From positions 1 to 33,603 of the forward strand of contig JAIXUI010000069.1 of the NCBI GenBank assembly GCA_027484125.1: a stretch of 33,603 nt of DNA, read 5' to 3'. Position 1 is the stretch's first letter. Each line of letters starts with the position of its first letter. This DNA is from Bacteroidota bacterium (GTDB taxonomy: Bacteria; Bacteroidota; Bacteroidia; UBA7662; JAIXUI01). This document shows positions 8,401 to 16,379 of this stretch, piece after piece. A program made the translations under genes and the position numbers. The notes beneath the pieces are model-generated. The model did not search any database and was not told where the DNA came from. It was given only the letters and a program-made list of their open reading frames with translations.

Positions 8401-10006
8401 TAAGTTCCAACACATGGCTTTCCCAGCTTCCCGGCTCTTTAAATAAATCTTCAACATCCTGAACATGCATTTTTAATAACTCATGGCGGTCGTAGCCTAA
8501 TCCCTCAGCTGCTTTTGAGTTTACAAAAATGAAATACCCCTTTTCATCGGAGATTTGAATGGCGTCACTGGAATGATCAATTAACGACTGTGTAAGCAGC
8601 AACTGCTCTCGTGCTTCTTTCTTTTCTGTAGTATCAGTAAGGATTAAGAGATGTCCTGTAATGTGTTGAAACTCATCTATTAAATTAGACATTGTAAGCG
8701 TGAGCCAACGACTTCTATTGAACGCATCTTTATATTGTATTTCTACATCTTCAAAACGGTTCTGCTGAAAAAGCCCCTCAAGCTGTTTTACAAGTTCGCG
8801 ATTGTCTGAAAGTTTAATTTTTTGTTTTGGGTGCTTGAATTTCATGACAGAAAACAGATCAACTAAGGTTTTTTGCCCAGTGAATTCTGTTGCCTTTAAC
8901 CCGAACATTTTTTCAGCTCCTTTATTAAAAGTTCTGATTCGTCCATCTAAGTCGATCGCAATTTTGGCGTTATGAATTCCATCAAGAATCGCATTCTGAA
9001 ACCGCAGCGTATCGTTGAGGCGCATTTCAGCAAGGGTCTTTTCAGTAACATCATTTAAAGTTCCTGAAAGTCCACTAGCTTCTCCATTAGAACCGATGGT
9101 TAATCGGACAAAAATATCGACATAGCGAAAATCGCCCGACTTGGTTTTGAACCGTACTACCTCTCTTACATATTCTGCTTTACCCTCCATGAGCTTCATG
9201 AAAATGGATTTGCATTGAGGAATATCCTCCTCAAGTAAAAAAGAAGATACTTGATCGTGTAGGGACTCCTCAACTGAGAATCCTGTCATCTCTTCCCAGG
9301 CAGGATTTAGGAAAATCCACTGGCTGTCAAGATTGGTTTGAAAGACCACCTCCTTGAGGGAGTTGATTACAAATCGAAACCTTGCTTCACTTTCTTCTAT
9401 TTTCTCTTGTTGTAGTTTGGATTGTGTGATATCAGATTCGATTGCAATAAATCCCTGAAAATCATCATTCTCTCCAATGATTGGCGCTATCGACAAGTTC
9501 AACCAATAACCTTGTCCAGATTTATTGTAATTATAAATTTCTCCTTCAAACGGTCTTTTTTCTCGAATTGCTTCACCAATAGCTTTTACTGTGAAAGGAT
9601 CTGTTTTGGGCCCTTGTAGTAAACGTCCAGGTTTTTTGCCCATCAACTCCTCAACCTCATAACCCGTAATCCTTACAAATGCGTCATTGGCCCAAACTGC
9701 TTCTCCCAAATCGTTGGCAATAATGACCGCATTTTGTGTTTTCTGTGCTACTAAGGCCAATCGTTGAACTTGGCTGGTGCGCTCCTCTACCAACTTTTCT
9801 AAACGCTCATTGTAGGCTATAAGCTCTTTGTTCTTTTTAAACAGCTCCCTTGAAGATAAGTCGAGCGCTCGCTCGATGTGAGCATATTGGTCTTCATAGT
9901 TCTGATAGGCATCATCTATGGCGTTTAAGAACGCTTTGAAATTGGGATCTTCCGGATCTATGTCGGGTAAAAATCGACTGACCTGTCGTTTCAAAAGCCT
10001 ATTCAT
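5483..10006 (-). CDS. Soluble multi-PAS/GAF histidine kinase, 1507 aa
   Basis: A very large sensor kinase with no TM segment, probably cytoplasmic. Order by residue: a helical N-terminus with LSSRELFKKNKEL coiled coil (1-80); PAS1 (85-190, LOV-like GRLLQGPKTDP but without the photoactive Cys); PAS2 (205-325); PAS3 (335-455); PAS4 (475-590); PAS5 (597-715, PAS_3 type); a GAF domain (725-890); PAS6 (895-1015); PAS7 (1020-1145); PAS8 (1150-1270, PAS_3 type); then HisKA with His1299 in SHDLKAPLRAI; and HATPase with DNGPGI and STGVGLA. Most PAS units end in a D(I/V)TER-type linker. There is no receiver domain. It is first in the operon and overlaps the next kinase by 4 bp. Bound cofactors and signals cannot be read from the sequence. 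Confidence 0.95.
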   Translation of the reverse strand: MNRLLKRQVSRFLPDIDPEDPNFKAFLNAIDDAYQNYEDQYAHIERALDLSSRELFKKNKELIAYNERLEKLVEERTSQVQRLALVAQKTQNAVIIANDLGEAVWANDAFVRITGYEVEELMGKKPGRLLQGPKTDPFTVKAIGEAIREKRPFEGEIYNYNKSGQGYWLNLSIAPIIGENDDFQGFIAIESDITQSKLQQEKIEESEARFRFVINSLKEVVFQTNLDSQWIFLNPAWEEMTGFSVEESLHDQVSSFLLEEDIPQCKSIFMKLMEGKAEYVREVVRFKTKSGDFRYVDIFVRLTIGSNGEASGLSGTLNDVTEKTLAEMRLNDTLRFQNAILDGIHNAKIAIDLDGRIRTFNKGAEKMFGLKATEFTGQKTLVDLFSVMKFKHPKQKIKLSDNRELVKQLEGLFQQNRFEDVEIQYKDAFNRSRWLTLTMSNLIDEFQHITGHLLILTDTTEKKEAREQLLLTQSLIDHSSDAIQISDEKGYFIFVNSKAAEGLGYDRHELLKMHVQDVEDLFKEPGSWESHVLELKRIGSTLIEGMNKRKNGELFPVEANVRYLSLEGKGYIMAIIRDISERKKTEEEILKRQMLLNEAQAIAHIGSWEYYLHNQQVLWSDELYNIFGIEKKQVSLQDYFQIIHPEQISPFRQTIEKVFTEKKEQSIEHRIITPRGEEKYILGIGKPVFNEAGDVVALRGTAQDITERKRFEEHLLYNEKLLNTVNNISFTLLNSQNLSQSVEQALEYAGKIVEADRVYIFENREEEGILLSSQRFEWVKGGVSVQLDNPDLQDIPMSDIGYKRWMDAFLEGNCIKGLVKDFPESEKPLLEEQDIKSLLVLPIYVSDVLWGFVGFDDCTREKVWTSAEENILSNLANSLGSYLVREASEAKLAQSERRFRSLVQNSSDITTVIAPNGTIQYMSPSFYRMFGYEEDSLLGRNVFELVHPEDVEKSIFEFNYGIQTGGVSDPINFRYRKADGEYLYLEAVGNNLVEDESVNAIVVNARDVTERDRAQKEILQTKEFYERILHSIPLDVVVFDAEHKYKFINSTAIKNKERREWAIGHDDFEYCKKYNRPLHVAEQRRKEFNQVISTNRHIEYEEQLEIPESEPIWRLRRLFPVEDGSGEIAYVIGYGVDITERKVNEEKLRILNDRMQLATQAAGFGVWDWNVKLNSLVWDDTLYELFGVEKNQFSNNFEAWAATLHPDDKERAFADVQEALKGNKDFSSEFRIVKGGHEIRHIAGKANVYRDANGTAVRMLGVNWDITESKESESKLMAYTQDLEKINKELDQFAYVVSHDLKAPLRAINNLSLWIEEDIQDVLTGDTKDQFKMLRGRVQRMESLINGILNYSRAGRMKTNPVKIDLADFIPDLISLLGTPDNFKVQIQSGLPVILAEKVALEQVFSNFISNAIKYNSNPEPELKINWKDDGRYWHFSVSDNGPGIDKEYHDKIFVIFQTLNARDKVESTGVGLAIVKKIIEDKGGKCWVESALGVGSTFHFTWPKNA

Positions 10007-10123
10007 AGGTGGGTGGCAAGTGGTTTCTAATGGTTTGAAGCTTAACTGTGGGGTAATTTCTTAAAATTCCGTAAAAATTGGATGAAAAACCACGGTTGTA
10101 AAATTTATCTTTTACTTTAGAAA

Positions 10124-11518
10124 ATGCGCAAATTTTGGATGCCAACCCTCTTAATGGCCTTATTTTTAGGAAGTTGTCAAAGGGAAGGCACGGAAACCAT
10201 ACCTGTTCCAGTTGCAGAAAAAGGCAACTTTGACTTTAAAACGGAACGCAGTATCGCTGTTGACATTCAGTTTGAGACCCATGGTTTGAATCTTCAACCT
10301 ATGTTGGGTACTCCAGTAGATGTAGAAATTTTAGTAGATGGCCGCCGCCTCCAAGTGGGCCGTGCCTTCGTAAAGGCTCAAGGTGTTACTCTAGATGTAA
10401 GGGTTCCATCTTTTACCAAACATGCATGGTTGATTTCGCCTTTGACTAAAGCCGAATTGGCTTTTGAGTTAGACCATGCCAAGAAATCTATTTCATTCGA
10501 AATCTATCAATCCGCTATGGGCATCCATGCGCGTAAGCAAGTTTCCGAAGAAGGCATGTACCTGCACATGGCCGGAATGAGACCTGAAGGTGGCTCTAAT
10601 AGCCGCGACTTTGACCGTGATGGCGTAGATGATGATTTTGACGAATTCCCGCAAGACCCAGCCAGAGCTTTCACTATGATGGAACCCGCTTGGGGCTATA
10701 ATACTTATGCGTTTGAGGATTTATGGCCTAGTCAGGGGGACTACGATTTCAACGACTTAGTCCTCGACCATCGGATACGTTGGGTCTTTAATGGCAAACA
10801 AGAACGGGTGGAAGCAGCGGGTGAGTTGGTTGTAAGAGCTCAAGGAGCAGGGCTTCCAAATGGATTAGCGATGCAACTCCTAGAGTTCACCCCTGAAACC
10901 CAATCGTATCAATCTTTACCCGCAGGTTTGTTAGGAAATTTAGGAGGACATTTATCTCAAGACCCTTCCGGTGCTGCCAATACCGCCATCGTCTCCAATC
11001 ACCTTAGCGCTTCGCTAAAATCTTATTACACCAACCTCAACGATGTTGGACCTAATAGAATACCAGATACGCTGAGATACCAATTTAGCTTAACTCAGCC
11101 TTCGGCAGCATTCGTAAGAACAGACTTCTTCTTATTAAAAGGCGATGCCGCAACTGGACAGGCCGACCGAAGCATGGAAATTCATGTATGTGGCCGTCCG
11201 GCAACTTCAGCAGCCAACACCGAATACTTCGGAACGTATGCCGATAAAACGGGCAATGGTTCTTGGTATAAAGACCATAACAGCATGCCCTGGGCCATGG
11301 AAATATTCGCAGCGCCCTTGCTATTGGGCCCAAATAATGCAGTGACCGGCCACAATGTCGGAACTTGGACACCCTTCGCTTATCCTAAATCAAAGGTACG
11401 TATTGATATCGCCTATCCTGGATTTGGCACTTGGGCCCGCAGCAATGGAAGAAGTGCCGATACTTGGATGACACAAAGCTTATCCGACAAAATCTGGATA
11501 CCAGATTGGCAGCGATGA
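10124..11518 (+). CDS. LruC domain (DUF4842) lipoprotein
   Basis: A predicted exported lipoprotein: a short signal peptide with lipobox LFLGSC puts the lipidated cysteine at residue 18. A calcium-binding-like acidic repeat, DRDGVDDDFDEFPQDP (164-179), is followed by the LruC/DUF4842 signature AFEDLWPSQGDYDFNDLV (196-213). The family is common in Bacteroidota and Leptospira and its function is unknown. The C-terminal half (about 230-464) is the rest of the LruC domain. A second in-frame ATG at codon 6 is possible, but codon 1 keeps the positive n-region. It is divergent from the kinase operon across a 117-bp gap and could be a target of those kinases, though nothing in the sequence proves it. 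It faces the glycosyltransferase operon tail to tail, 8 bp apart. Confidence 0.88.
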   Translation: MRKFWMPTLLMALFLGSCQREGTETIPVPVAEKGNFDFKTERSIAVDIQFETHGLNLQPMLGTPVDVEILVDGRRLQVGRAFVKAQGVTLDVRVPSFTKHAWLISPLTKAELAFELDHAKKSISFEIYQSAMGIHARKQVSEEGMYLHMAGMRPEGGSNSRDFDRDGVDDDFDEFPQDPARAFTMMEPAWGYNTYAFEDLWPSQGDYDFNDLVLDHRIRWVFNGKQERVEAAGELVVRAQGAGLPNGLAMQLLEFTPETQSYQSLPAGLLGNLGGHLSQDPSGAANTAIVSNHLSASLKSYYTNLNDVGPNRIPDTLRYQFSLTQPSAAFVRTDFFLLKGDAATGQADRSMEIHVCGRPATSAANTEYFGTYADKTGNGSWYKDHNSMPWAMEIFAAPLLLGPNNAVTGHNVGTWTPFAYPKSKVRIDIAYPGFGTWARSNGRSADTWMTQSLSDKIWIPDWQR

Positions 11519-11526
11519 GGGTTGGG

Positions 11527-12792
11527 TTAAATGACAATCTCTTCCTTAGTTTTTGAAATTCGATGTAGTCGGTAAACTTCTTTGTACATCCAGATAAGGA
11601 TGATTAAAAAGAGTATCCCCAAAAATCGCTGGTTAAAAACCAAAACAGCTTCGTAGTTTAAATGATAGGTATGCTTGAGCACCCTTTCTAAGGTCAAGTA
11701 ATAAGTTAATCCAGAAAAAACGACCCATCTGTAAGCCCCACAGAACTGTGCATAAGCTGCTATATAGATGGGTAATTGATGCCAATAACGTTCATGCATT
11801 TCGGTGTTCCAAAAAACAAACAATCCATAGGTTAATCCTATTGTTAGAAAAGCCAAAGAAGGAGAAGTATTGACCCGCGAATCTGAATTACCCATGTCCA
11901 CGATAACTTGAAGTAAAAGAGGAAACATGGAAAAGCAGGCAGAAATCATAAATAAAATCATGCCCCAGTGTTTGAGGGTAAGACCATACCTAAGAGAATC
12001 ACTCTGGATCAGGATACTTTTCTCATCGTAGAGAATGGTCCAAAAATTTGGAGCATTCAACGATGCTTGAGGATATCGACCTGCTGAAGTGTAAACTACT
12101 TTCCAGATTAAATCTAGATTCCCTGCTACCCAAAAGGGTAATAGTATGGCCAATTCAAGCATTATCAACGGAACGATAATCTGAAGCAATACTCGTTTTA
12201 CACCCAATTGATAGATCGATTTAAGATTGAGTAGTGCTACTAGCGGTATGAAAACAATCGTCAAGACTTTGAAATTCAGCGCCAATAACAGAAACAAAAG
12301 CGACCAACCAGGACGATTCTTTAACGCCAATAACACACTGACAAGCAGCAGTAAAGAAAGCATTGCTTCCAATTGTCCCCAGAAAAGTGAATTGAATAAA
12401 ACCCCACTGAGCATCAAATAAATCCAGCTACCGATGACTGATTTTTCTCGACTCAATTTTCCCCACTTTCTCCCGATATAATAAATCAGAACCGCGATAA
12501 GTCCGTCGCATACTACCATGATATCCCTCAACCGCGAAATCTTGCTTCCTATCTGATCTACATGCTCTGAAAACAGATTTAAGAACCAAAGTATGTAATG
12601 CAATAGTGGCACATAATCGGTTCCACTTTGATAAACTTCTCCAAGGCCATGCTCTTTAATCCATACTGCCCACCTTATCCAACAATTAACGTCTCCCTGA
12701 AATCCACCTGACTTCATAAAAGCCAACATTGGAATACTTAGGACGAGGTACCAAAGTGGATGATTCTTTAATCTGTTGTATAGCTCCTTCAT
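11527..12792 (-). CDS. GT-C-like membrane glycosyltransferase
   Basis: A 421-aa integral membrane protein with about ten hydrophobic helices. The first extracytoplasmic loop carries GDVNCWIRWAVWIKE with an Asp at about residue 34, where GT-C enzymes place a catalytic acid. Near the C-terminus the motif EMHERYWHQLP recalls the HERY-type motif of bacterial mannosyltransferase-like GT-C proteins. Such enzymes transfer a sugar from a polyprenyl-phosphate donor to an acceptor on the outer face of the inner membrane. Its start overlaps the stop of the polyprenyl-phosphate glycosyltransferase by 4 bp (ATGA), so donor synthesis and transfer are probably coupled. Sugar and acceptor are unknown, and the assignment is by topology and motifs only. 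Confidence 0.78.
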   Translation of the reverse strand: MKELYNRLKNHPLWYLVLSIPMLAFMKSGGFQGDVNCWIRWAVWIKEHGLGEVYQSGTDYVPLLHYILWFLNLFSEHVDQIGSKISRLRDIMVVCDGLIAVLIYYIGRKWGKLSREKSVIGSWIYLMLSGVLFNSLFWGQLEAMLSLLLLVSVLLALKNRPGWSLLFLLLALNFKVLTIVFIPLVALLNLKSIYQLGVKRVLLQIIVPLIMLELAILLPFWVAGNLDLIWKVVYTSAGRYPQASLNAPNFWTILYDEKSILIQSDSLRYGLTLKHWGMILFMISACFSMFPLLLQVIVDMGNSDSRVNTSPSLAFLTIGLTYGLFVFWNTEMHERYWHQLPIYIAAYAQFCGAYRWVVFSGLTYYLTLERVLKHTYHLNYEAVLVFNQRFLGILFLIILIWMYKEVYRLHRISKTKEEIVI

Positions 12793-13730
12793 AAGGATGC
12801 TCTTCTTTCTTGATTCGTTGATTTCACTACATAATTCGGCCTGTTTCTAACATTCTCATCTATTCTTTTTATGTATTGGCCAAGCACTCCTATTGAAATC
12901 ATCTGTATTCCCCCAAGAAATAGCAATGAGATAATTATGGAAGCCCATCCAGGCACGGTTGACTCTCCAGCTAAACGGGCAGACAAAGCATATATAATAA
13001 GTAACAAAGCCAAAAATGAAACTATGAATCCAGCCCAAATAACCAGTTTAAGTGGAAAGCTTGAAAAAGAAGTAATCCCATCCATTGCTAGTTTTAACTG
13101 CTTCTTGATGGGGTAAGCAGTTTCACCAAAAAGCCGTTCATCACGATCATATTCTACATAGGTAGATTTCATACCTATCCAAGCAACTTGCCCACGCAAG
13201 TACTTTTGATGTTCCTTTAATTGAAGCAATATTTTCACCACCTCCTTGTCCATTAACCGAAAATCTCCAGTATCAAGCGGAATGTCAAAGCCAACCAAAC
13301 GTTTCAAAAATCGGTAGAAAACAAAGGCCGAGACTTTTTTTATCCAAGTTTCACCCTTTCTACTTTTTCTTCGTGCATAAATGAGTTGAAAACCCTGTTT
13401 CCATTGTTGATATAACTCAATGATTATCTCTGGAGGATCTTGTAAATCCGCATCGATGGTCACAATTGCTTCTCCGGATGCGTTTTCTAAGCCACAAAGT
13501 AGGGCGTACTGATGGCCAAAATTTCTCGTAAAAGCATGATACTGAACATTTGAGTTGAGGTTAGCCAATTCAACGATTAGTGCAAGTGAATCATCCTTAC
13601 TTCCATCGTCCACAAAAATTAGTTCATAAGAAATCTCAAGCTTTTCAACAACTGCTATACATCTCTGATATAGTGAAGAAAGGTTTTTTTCTTCATTGAA
13701 AATCGGTACTACAATACTTAATTGCTTCAT
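12789..13730 (-). CDS. Family 2 polyprenyl-phosphate glycosyltransferase (GtrB/DPM-like)
   Basis: A 313-aa GT2 enzyme that would attach a sugar from a nucleotide donor to undecaprenyl phosphate on the cytoplasmic face. The N-terminus has SIVVPIFNEEKNL, nucleotide-binding VDDGSKD (40-46), and the metal-binding DADLQDPPE (93-101). The DTGDFRLMD block (153-161) is typical of the GtrB/ArnC/DPM1 group. Two C-terminal TM helices (about 229-250 and 263-285) match the GtrB architecture. It overlaps both neighbours by 4 bp, placing it in the middle of a tightly coupled operon. No GtrA-type flippase is nearby, so lipid flipping would need another protein. Confidence 0.92.
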   Translation of the reverse strand: MKQLSIVVPIFNEEKNLSSLYQRCIAVVEKLEISYELIFVDDGSKDDSLALIVELANLNSNVQYHAFTRNFGHQYALLCGLENASGEAIVTIDADLQDPPEIIIELYQQWKQGFQLIYARRKSRKGETWIKKVSAFVFYRFLKRLVGFDIPLDTGDFRLMDKEVVKILLQLKEHQKYLRGQVAWIGMKSTYVEYDRDERLFGETAYPIKKQLKLAMDGITSFSSFPLKLVIWAGFIVSFLALLLIIYALSARLAGESTVPGWASIIISLLFLGGIQMISIGVLGQYIKRIDENVRNRPNYVVKSTNQERRASL

Positions 13731-15496
13731 TCTATTATAACTTCTGAGTATTCACTGATTGGCAGTTGATAGAGGTCACTGCTTCTTTTTAACACCAATC
13801 TCACTTGATAACTCCCCTTTTCAATGGGGTATCTAATTAAAATTCGTTGACGCAAGTATTGGTGTAAATCTATCATTAATGGGTTTCTTACATCCAGATC
13901 TGGAACGTTCTTACCTTGACTATTCACCCATTCCATTGTTATCCATAGCTTTTCATCTAAAAGTCCAGAGTGGAACAAGTAACCAGAATTGTTTAGTATT
14001 TCAACTGTAGCCATTCTTTCATGATTGATTTGAATGGCTTCGACATCATCCCACTTTCCTACTATTTCACCCGGTTTAATCTGACTTAAACGCATTTGCG
14101 AACCATCTGAATTGGCTTCAACCCAACTATCCGAGGGCAGTATAAAATAAACAGGATTGAGTTTAGACAAATCTTCACCATCCTGGTAGTAAGCCAAAAA
14201 GTCAGTTCCCTTCAATCGCTGTAAATGTTGTTCATCTAAAAGCTCTTTAATGAATACTTGACAAGTTTGAGTTGGGCCATCCATTGCACTTCTTACTAAA
14301 CTCTCATTTCCCAAAATCCAATCATGCCCATATATCCGAGGCAACTCCTCACTTGGGTAATAATTTGCCTTTCTGATATACACCTTTCGCTCTTTGGTGT
14401 GCTTTATATTCAATAAGGCATGGTCGAGAAATTGATATCTATTCTTTACAAATTGAGCATAACTCAACAAAGTTGAACTGTGAAAAATAATCACCAATAT
14501 AAAACCTGCTATTAGTCTATGATTGATTTTGAAAGATACTTGGGAGGCCAGTAAACATAATCCTAAAGGAATAATAAACATGTACCGCTCAAAGGGCTCA
14601 AAAGTTTGGGGATAAAGAAAACTGTATTGTCTAAGTACAATGATTACCCAGCTTAAGACAAATCCGATAACGAGTACCCTAAATAAATGTAGCCTTTTAA
14701 CATCTGAAAAAAGAAGTATAACAAAGAACAAGAAAAAGACCCCAACATAGGCTTTGGCTAAATCAAAACAGTATTCCGGCGTTGCAAATTTCTTTAGAAT
14801 TGCCTCCCAACTTTCTCTTTCACTTAAATGCTGCAAGGGTGCTTTTTCATAAGCATCCATGTACCACCAACGGACGACAAAGGAAACTAAAATCAACATA
14901 AGACATGCGTACCATCGCGCATTGGTGTGTTGACTTATCCCACAATAGGCAGCTTGCAAGGCAAGAATGGCCATGAGTAAAGGATGGCTGAAAACCAGGA
15001 AAAGTGTGAGAAGTACTAAAGCTAAATAGGCATACCAAGGATTGGATGCTTTCCAAATTTGTTGAAACAAATCGGGTAAAAAGAACACCATTGGAGCGGC
15101 TAGCACAAGCTCACTTACTGGGTTAAAAAAATTCCACCGAATGCCAATTAACAACGCAAACAGCATAAAAAAAGCCAACTGTGGCTTCTTACGCCAAAGA
15201 AAAAATCCTGTTATCGTGGATAAATAGATAATCTCCGCCAAGGTAATCCCAAGTATCACTTGCGCCATTGGCCTGTTTAACTTGATGAGTAGCAAAGGAA
15301 GCCACTCCAGCAATACTGAAGCTGGACGGCTATGGGTTATGAAAAATTCCTCTTCGTTGATCATCACCATTAGGTAATGAGACACATCCCCGTAGAGTCG
15401 AAAAGGGAAAAACACCAAGGCAATTCCTACCCAAACGAGTAATATCAAATATATGGCTCCCGAATAAAAATTTTTATCTCTTAATGTATAGCGCAT
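13727..15496 (-). CDS. Polytopic membrane protein, possible GT-C enzyme, 589 aa
   Basis: I do not recognise a named family. About ten hydrophobic helices cover residues 15-345, followed by a soluble, probably periplasmic, C-terminal domain of some 240 residues. The first loop holds FRLYGDVSHYLM with an Asp in the position typical of GT-C glycosyltransferases, as in the downstream 421-aa protein. The soluble part contains ILPSDSWVEAN and ends in a strand-rich segment. First gene of the operon; its stop overlaps the GT2 start by 4 bp. Context suggests a role in making or exporting an envelope glycan, either as a second transferase or a lipid-sugar translocase. Neither activity is proven. Confidence 0.72.
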   Translation of the reverse strand: MRYTLRDKNFYSGAIYLILLVWVGIALVFFPFRLYGDVSHYLMVMINEEEFFITHSRPASVLLEWLPLLLIKLNRPMAQVILGITLAEIIYLSTITGFFLWRKKPQLAFFMLFALLIGIRWNFFNPVSELVLAAPMVFFLPDLFQQIWKASNPWYAYLALVLLTLFLVFSHPLLMAILALQAAYCGISQHTNARWYACLMLILVSFVVRWWYMDAYEKAPLQHLSERESWEAILKKFATPEYCFDLAKAYVGVFFLFFVILLFSDVKRLHLFRVLVIGFVLSWVIIVLRQYSFLYPQTFEPFERYMFIIPLGLCLLASQVSFKINHRLIAGFILVIIFHSSTLLSYAQFVKNRYQFLDHALLNIKHTKERKVYIRKANYYPSEELPRIYGHDWILGNESLVRSAMDGPTQTCQVFIKELLDEQHLQRLKGTDFLAYYQDGEDLSKLNPVYFILPSDSWVEANSDGSQMRLSQIKPGEIVGKWDDVEAIQINHERMATVEILNNSGYLFHSGLLDEKLWITMEWVNSQGKNVPDLDVRNPLMIDLHQYLRQRILIRYPIEKGSYQVRLVLKRSSDLYQLPISEYSEVIIE

Positions 15497-15551
15497 AGGA
15501 CTGCAAGATATACTTTCTTCTCAAATAGGCAATATTTTTACCTTTACCTCC

Positions 15552-16379
15552 ATGAAAATTATTGCCGAATCAGGAAGCACCAAATGCAACTGGAAAGGTG
15601 CAGATGGGCAACTTTTCCAAACGATAGGATTGAATCCCTATCAAGCAGATGAAGCCCTTTTAGCAGGGGTCATGAGCAGTTTACCTGAGCTGGTTGAAGC
15701 AGCAGCAGCTTGCGATAAATTGATTTTTTTCGGCGCCGGATGTGGCCCTGACGAAGCTGCTTCCAGAATGAAAGCGCTTCTGATTCCCTATTTCCCAAAT
15801 GCAGAAATACTAATTCTTTCCGACATGGAAGCAGCTGCTATTGCGCTTTTGGGCCAACAAGATGGATTGGTTGGTATCGTTGGAACCGGCTCTAACGTTG
15901 GTTTTTATCACGCAGAAAGCCAGACTTGGAGCTACCAGATTCCCTCTTTAGGTTGGGCCCTCGCCGATGAAGGTGGCGGAGTGAGTTTAGGCCGAGCATT
16001 GGTAAAAGCTTTCACCAGAGGTAAACTCAGCGCAACAGTGACGCATCAACTCAAGCAACTCCCGGAATTAGAGCTATCTGCAATACTCAATCACTTATAC
16101 CGTCAGCCTCTTCCCAACCGATACTTAGCATCATTCGCACCAATCATCCTTCGCTTAAGCCACGATGAGTCCGTTGTTCGTGAAGTTATGGATCCTGTGT
16201 TTGATGAATTTGTCCGCGAGCTGGCCCTTCCTACTGCACAAGCCCACCAATGCTTCGATATACACTTGGCCGGAAGTGTTGCTTTTTATTTCAAGGAACC
16301 TATAAGTAAAGCCCTCGGTCGTTATGGCATGACATTGAAAGAAGTCTGTGCCTCTCCTATCGACCGTTTATCTTACTGA
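15552..16379 (+). CDS. BadF/BadG-family ATPase, probable N-acetylglucosamine kinase
   Basis: A 275-aa protein of the ASKHA kinase superfamily. The phosphate-1 loop is ESGSTKCNW (6-14), where most relatives have DGGSTK. The phosphate-2 loop is IVGTGSN (109-115), with LADEGGGVSLG following (137-147). Bacteroidota proteins of this type are generally annotated as N-acetylglucosamine kinase-like, phosphorylating GlcNAc in amino-sugar salvage; substrate specificity is inferred from the family. The ATG follows a TACCTTTA stretch resembling the TAnnTTTG -7 box only 5 nt away, so the leader would be very short. It is divergent from the glycosylation operon (55 bp) and its last 23 bp overlap the sulP gene tail to tail. 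Confidence 0.82.
   Translation: MKIIAESGSTKCNWKGADGQLFQTIGLNPYQADEALLAGVMSSLPELVEAAAACDKLIFFGAGCGPDEAASRMKALLIPYFPNAEILILSDMEAAAIALLGQQDGLVGIVGTGSNVGFYHAESQTWSYQIPSLGWALADEGGGVSLGRALVKAFTRGKLSATVTHQLKQLPELELSAILNHLYRQPLPNRYLASFAPIILRLSHDESVVREVMDPVFDEFVRELALPTAQAHQCFDIHLAGSVAFYFKEPISKALGRYGMTLKEVCASPIDRLSY

Noticed and set aside
9430-9760. LOV blue-light photoreceptor in the large kinase
   Set aside because: The adduct-forming cysteine is absent, so photoreception by the usual LOV chemistry is not supported.
10113-10120. TACTTTAG as a -7 box for the LruC lipoprotein
   Set aside because: It differs from the TAnnTTTG consensus and lies only 3 nt before the ATG with a poor -33 spacing, so it was not listed.
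12856-13116. Short open frames on both strands within the GT2 gene
   Set aside because: They overlap the TM region of a well-supported glycosyltransferase in other frames and have no features of their own.
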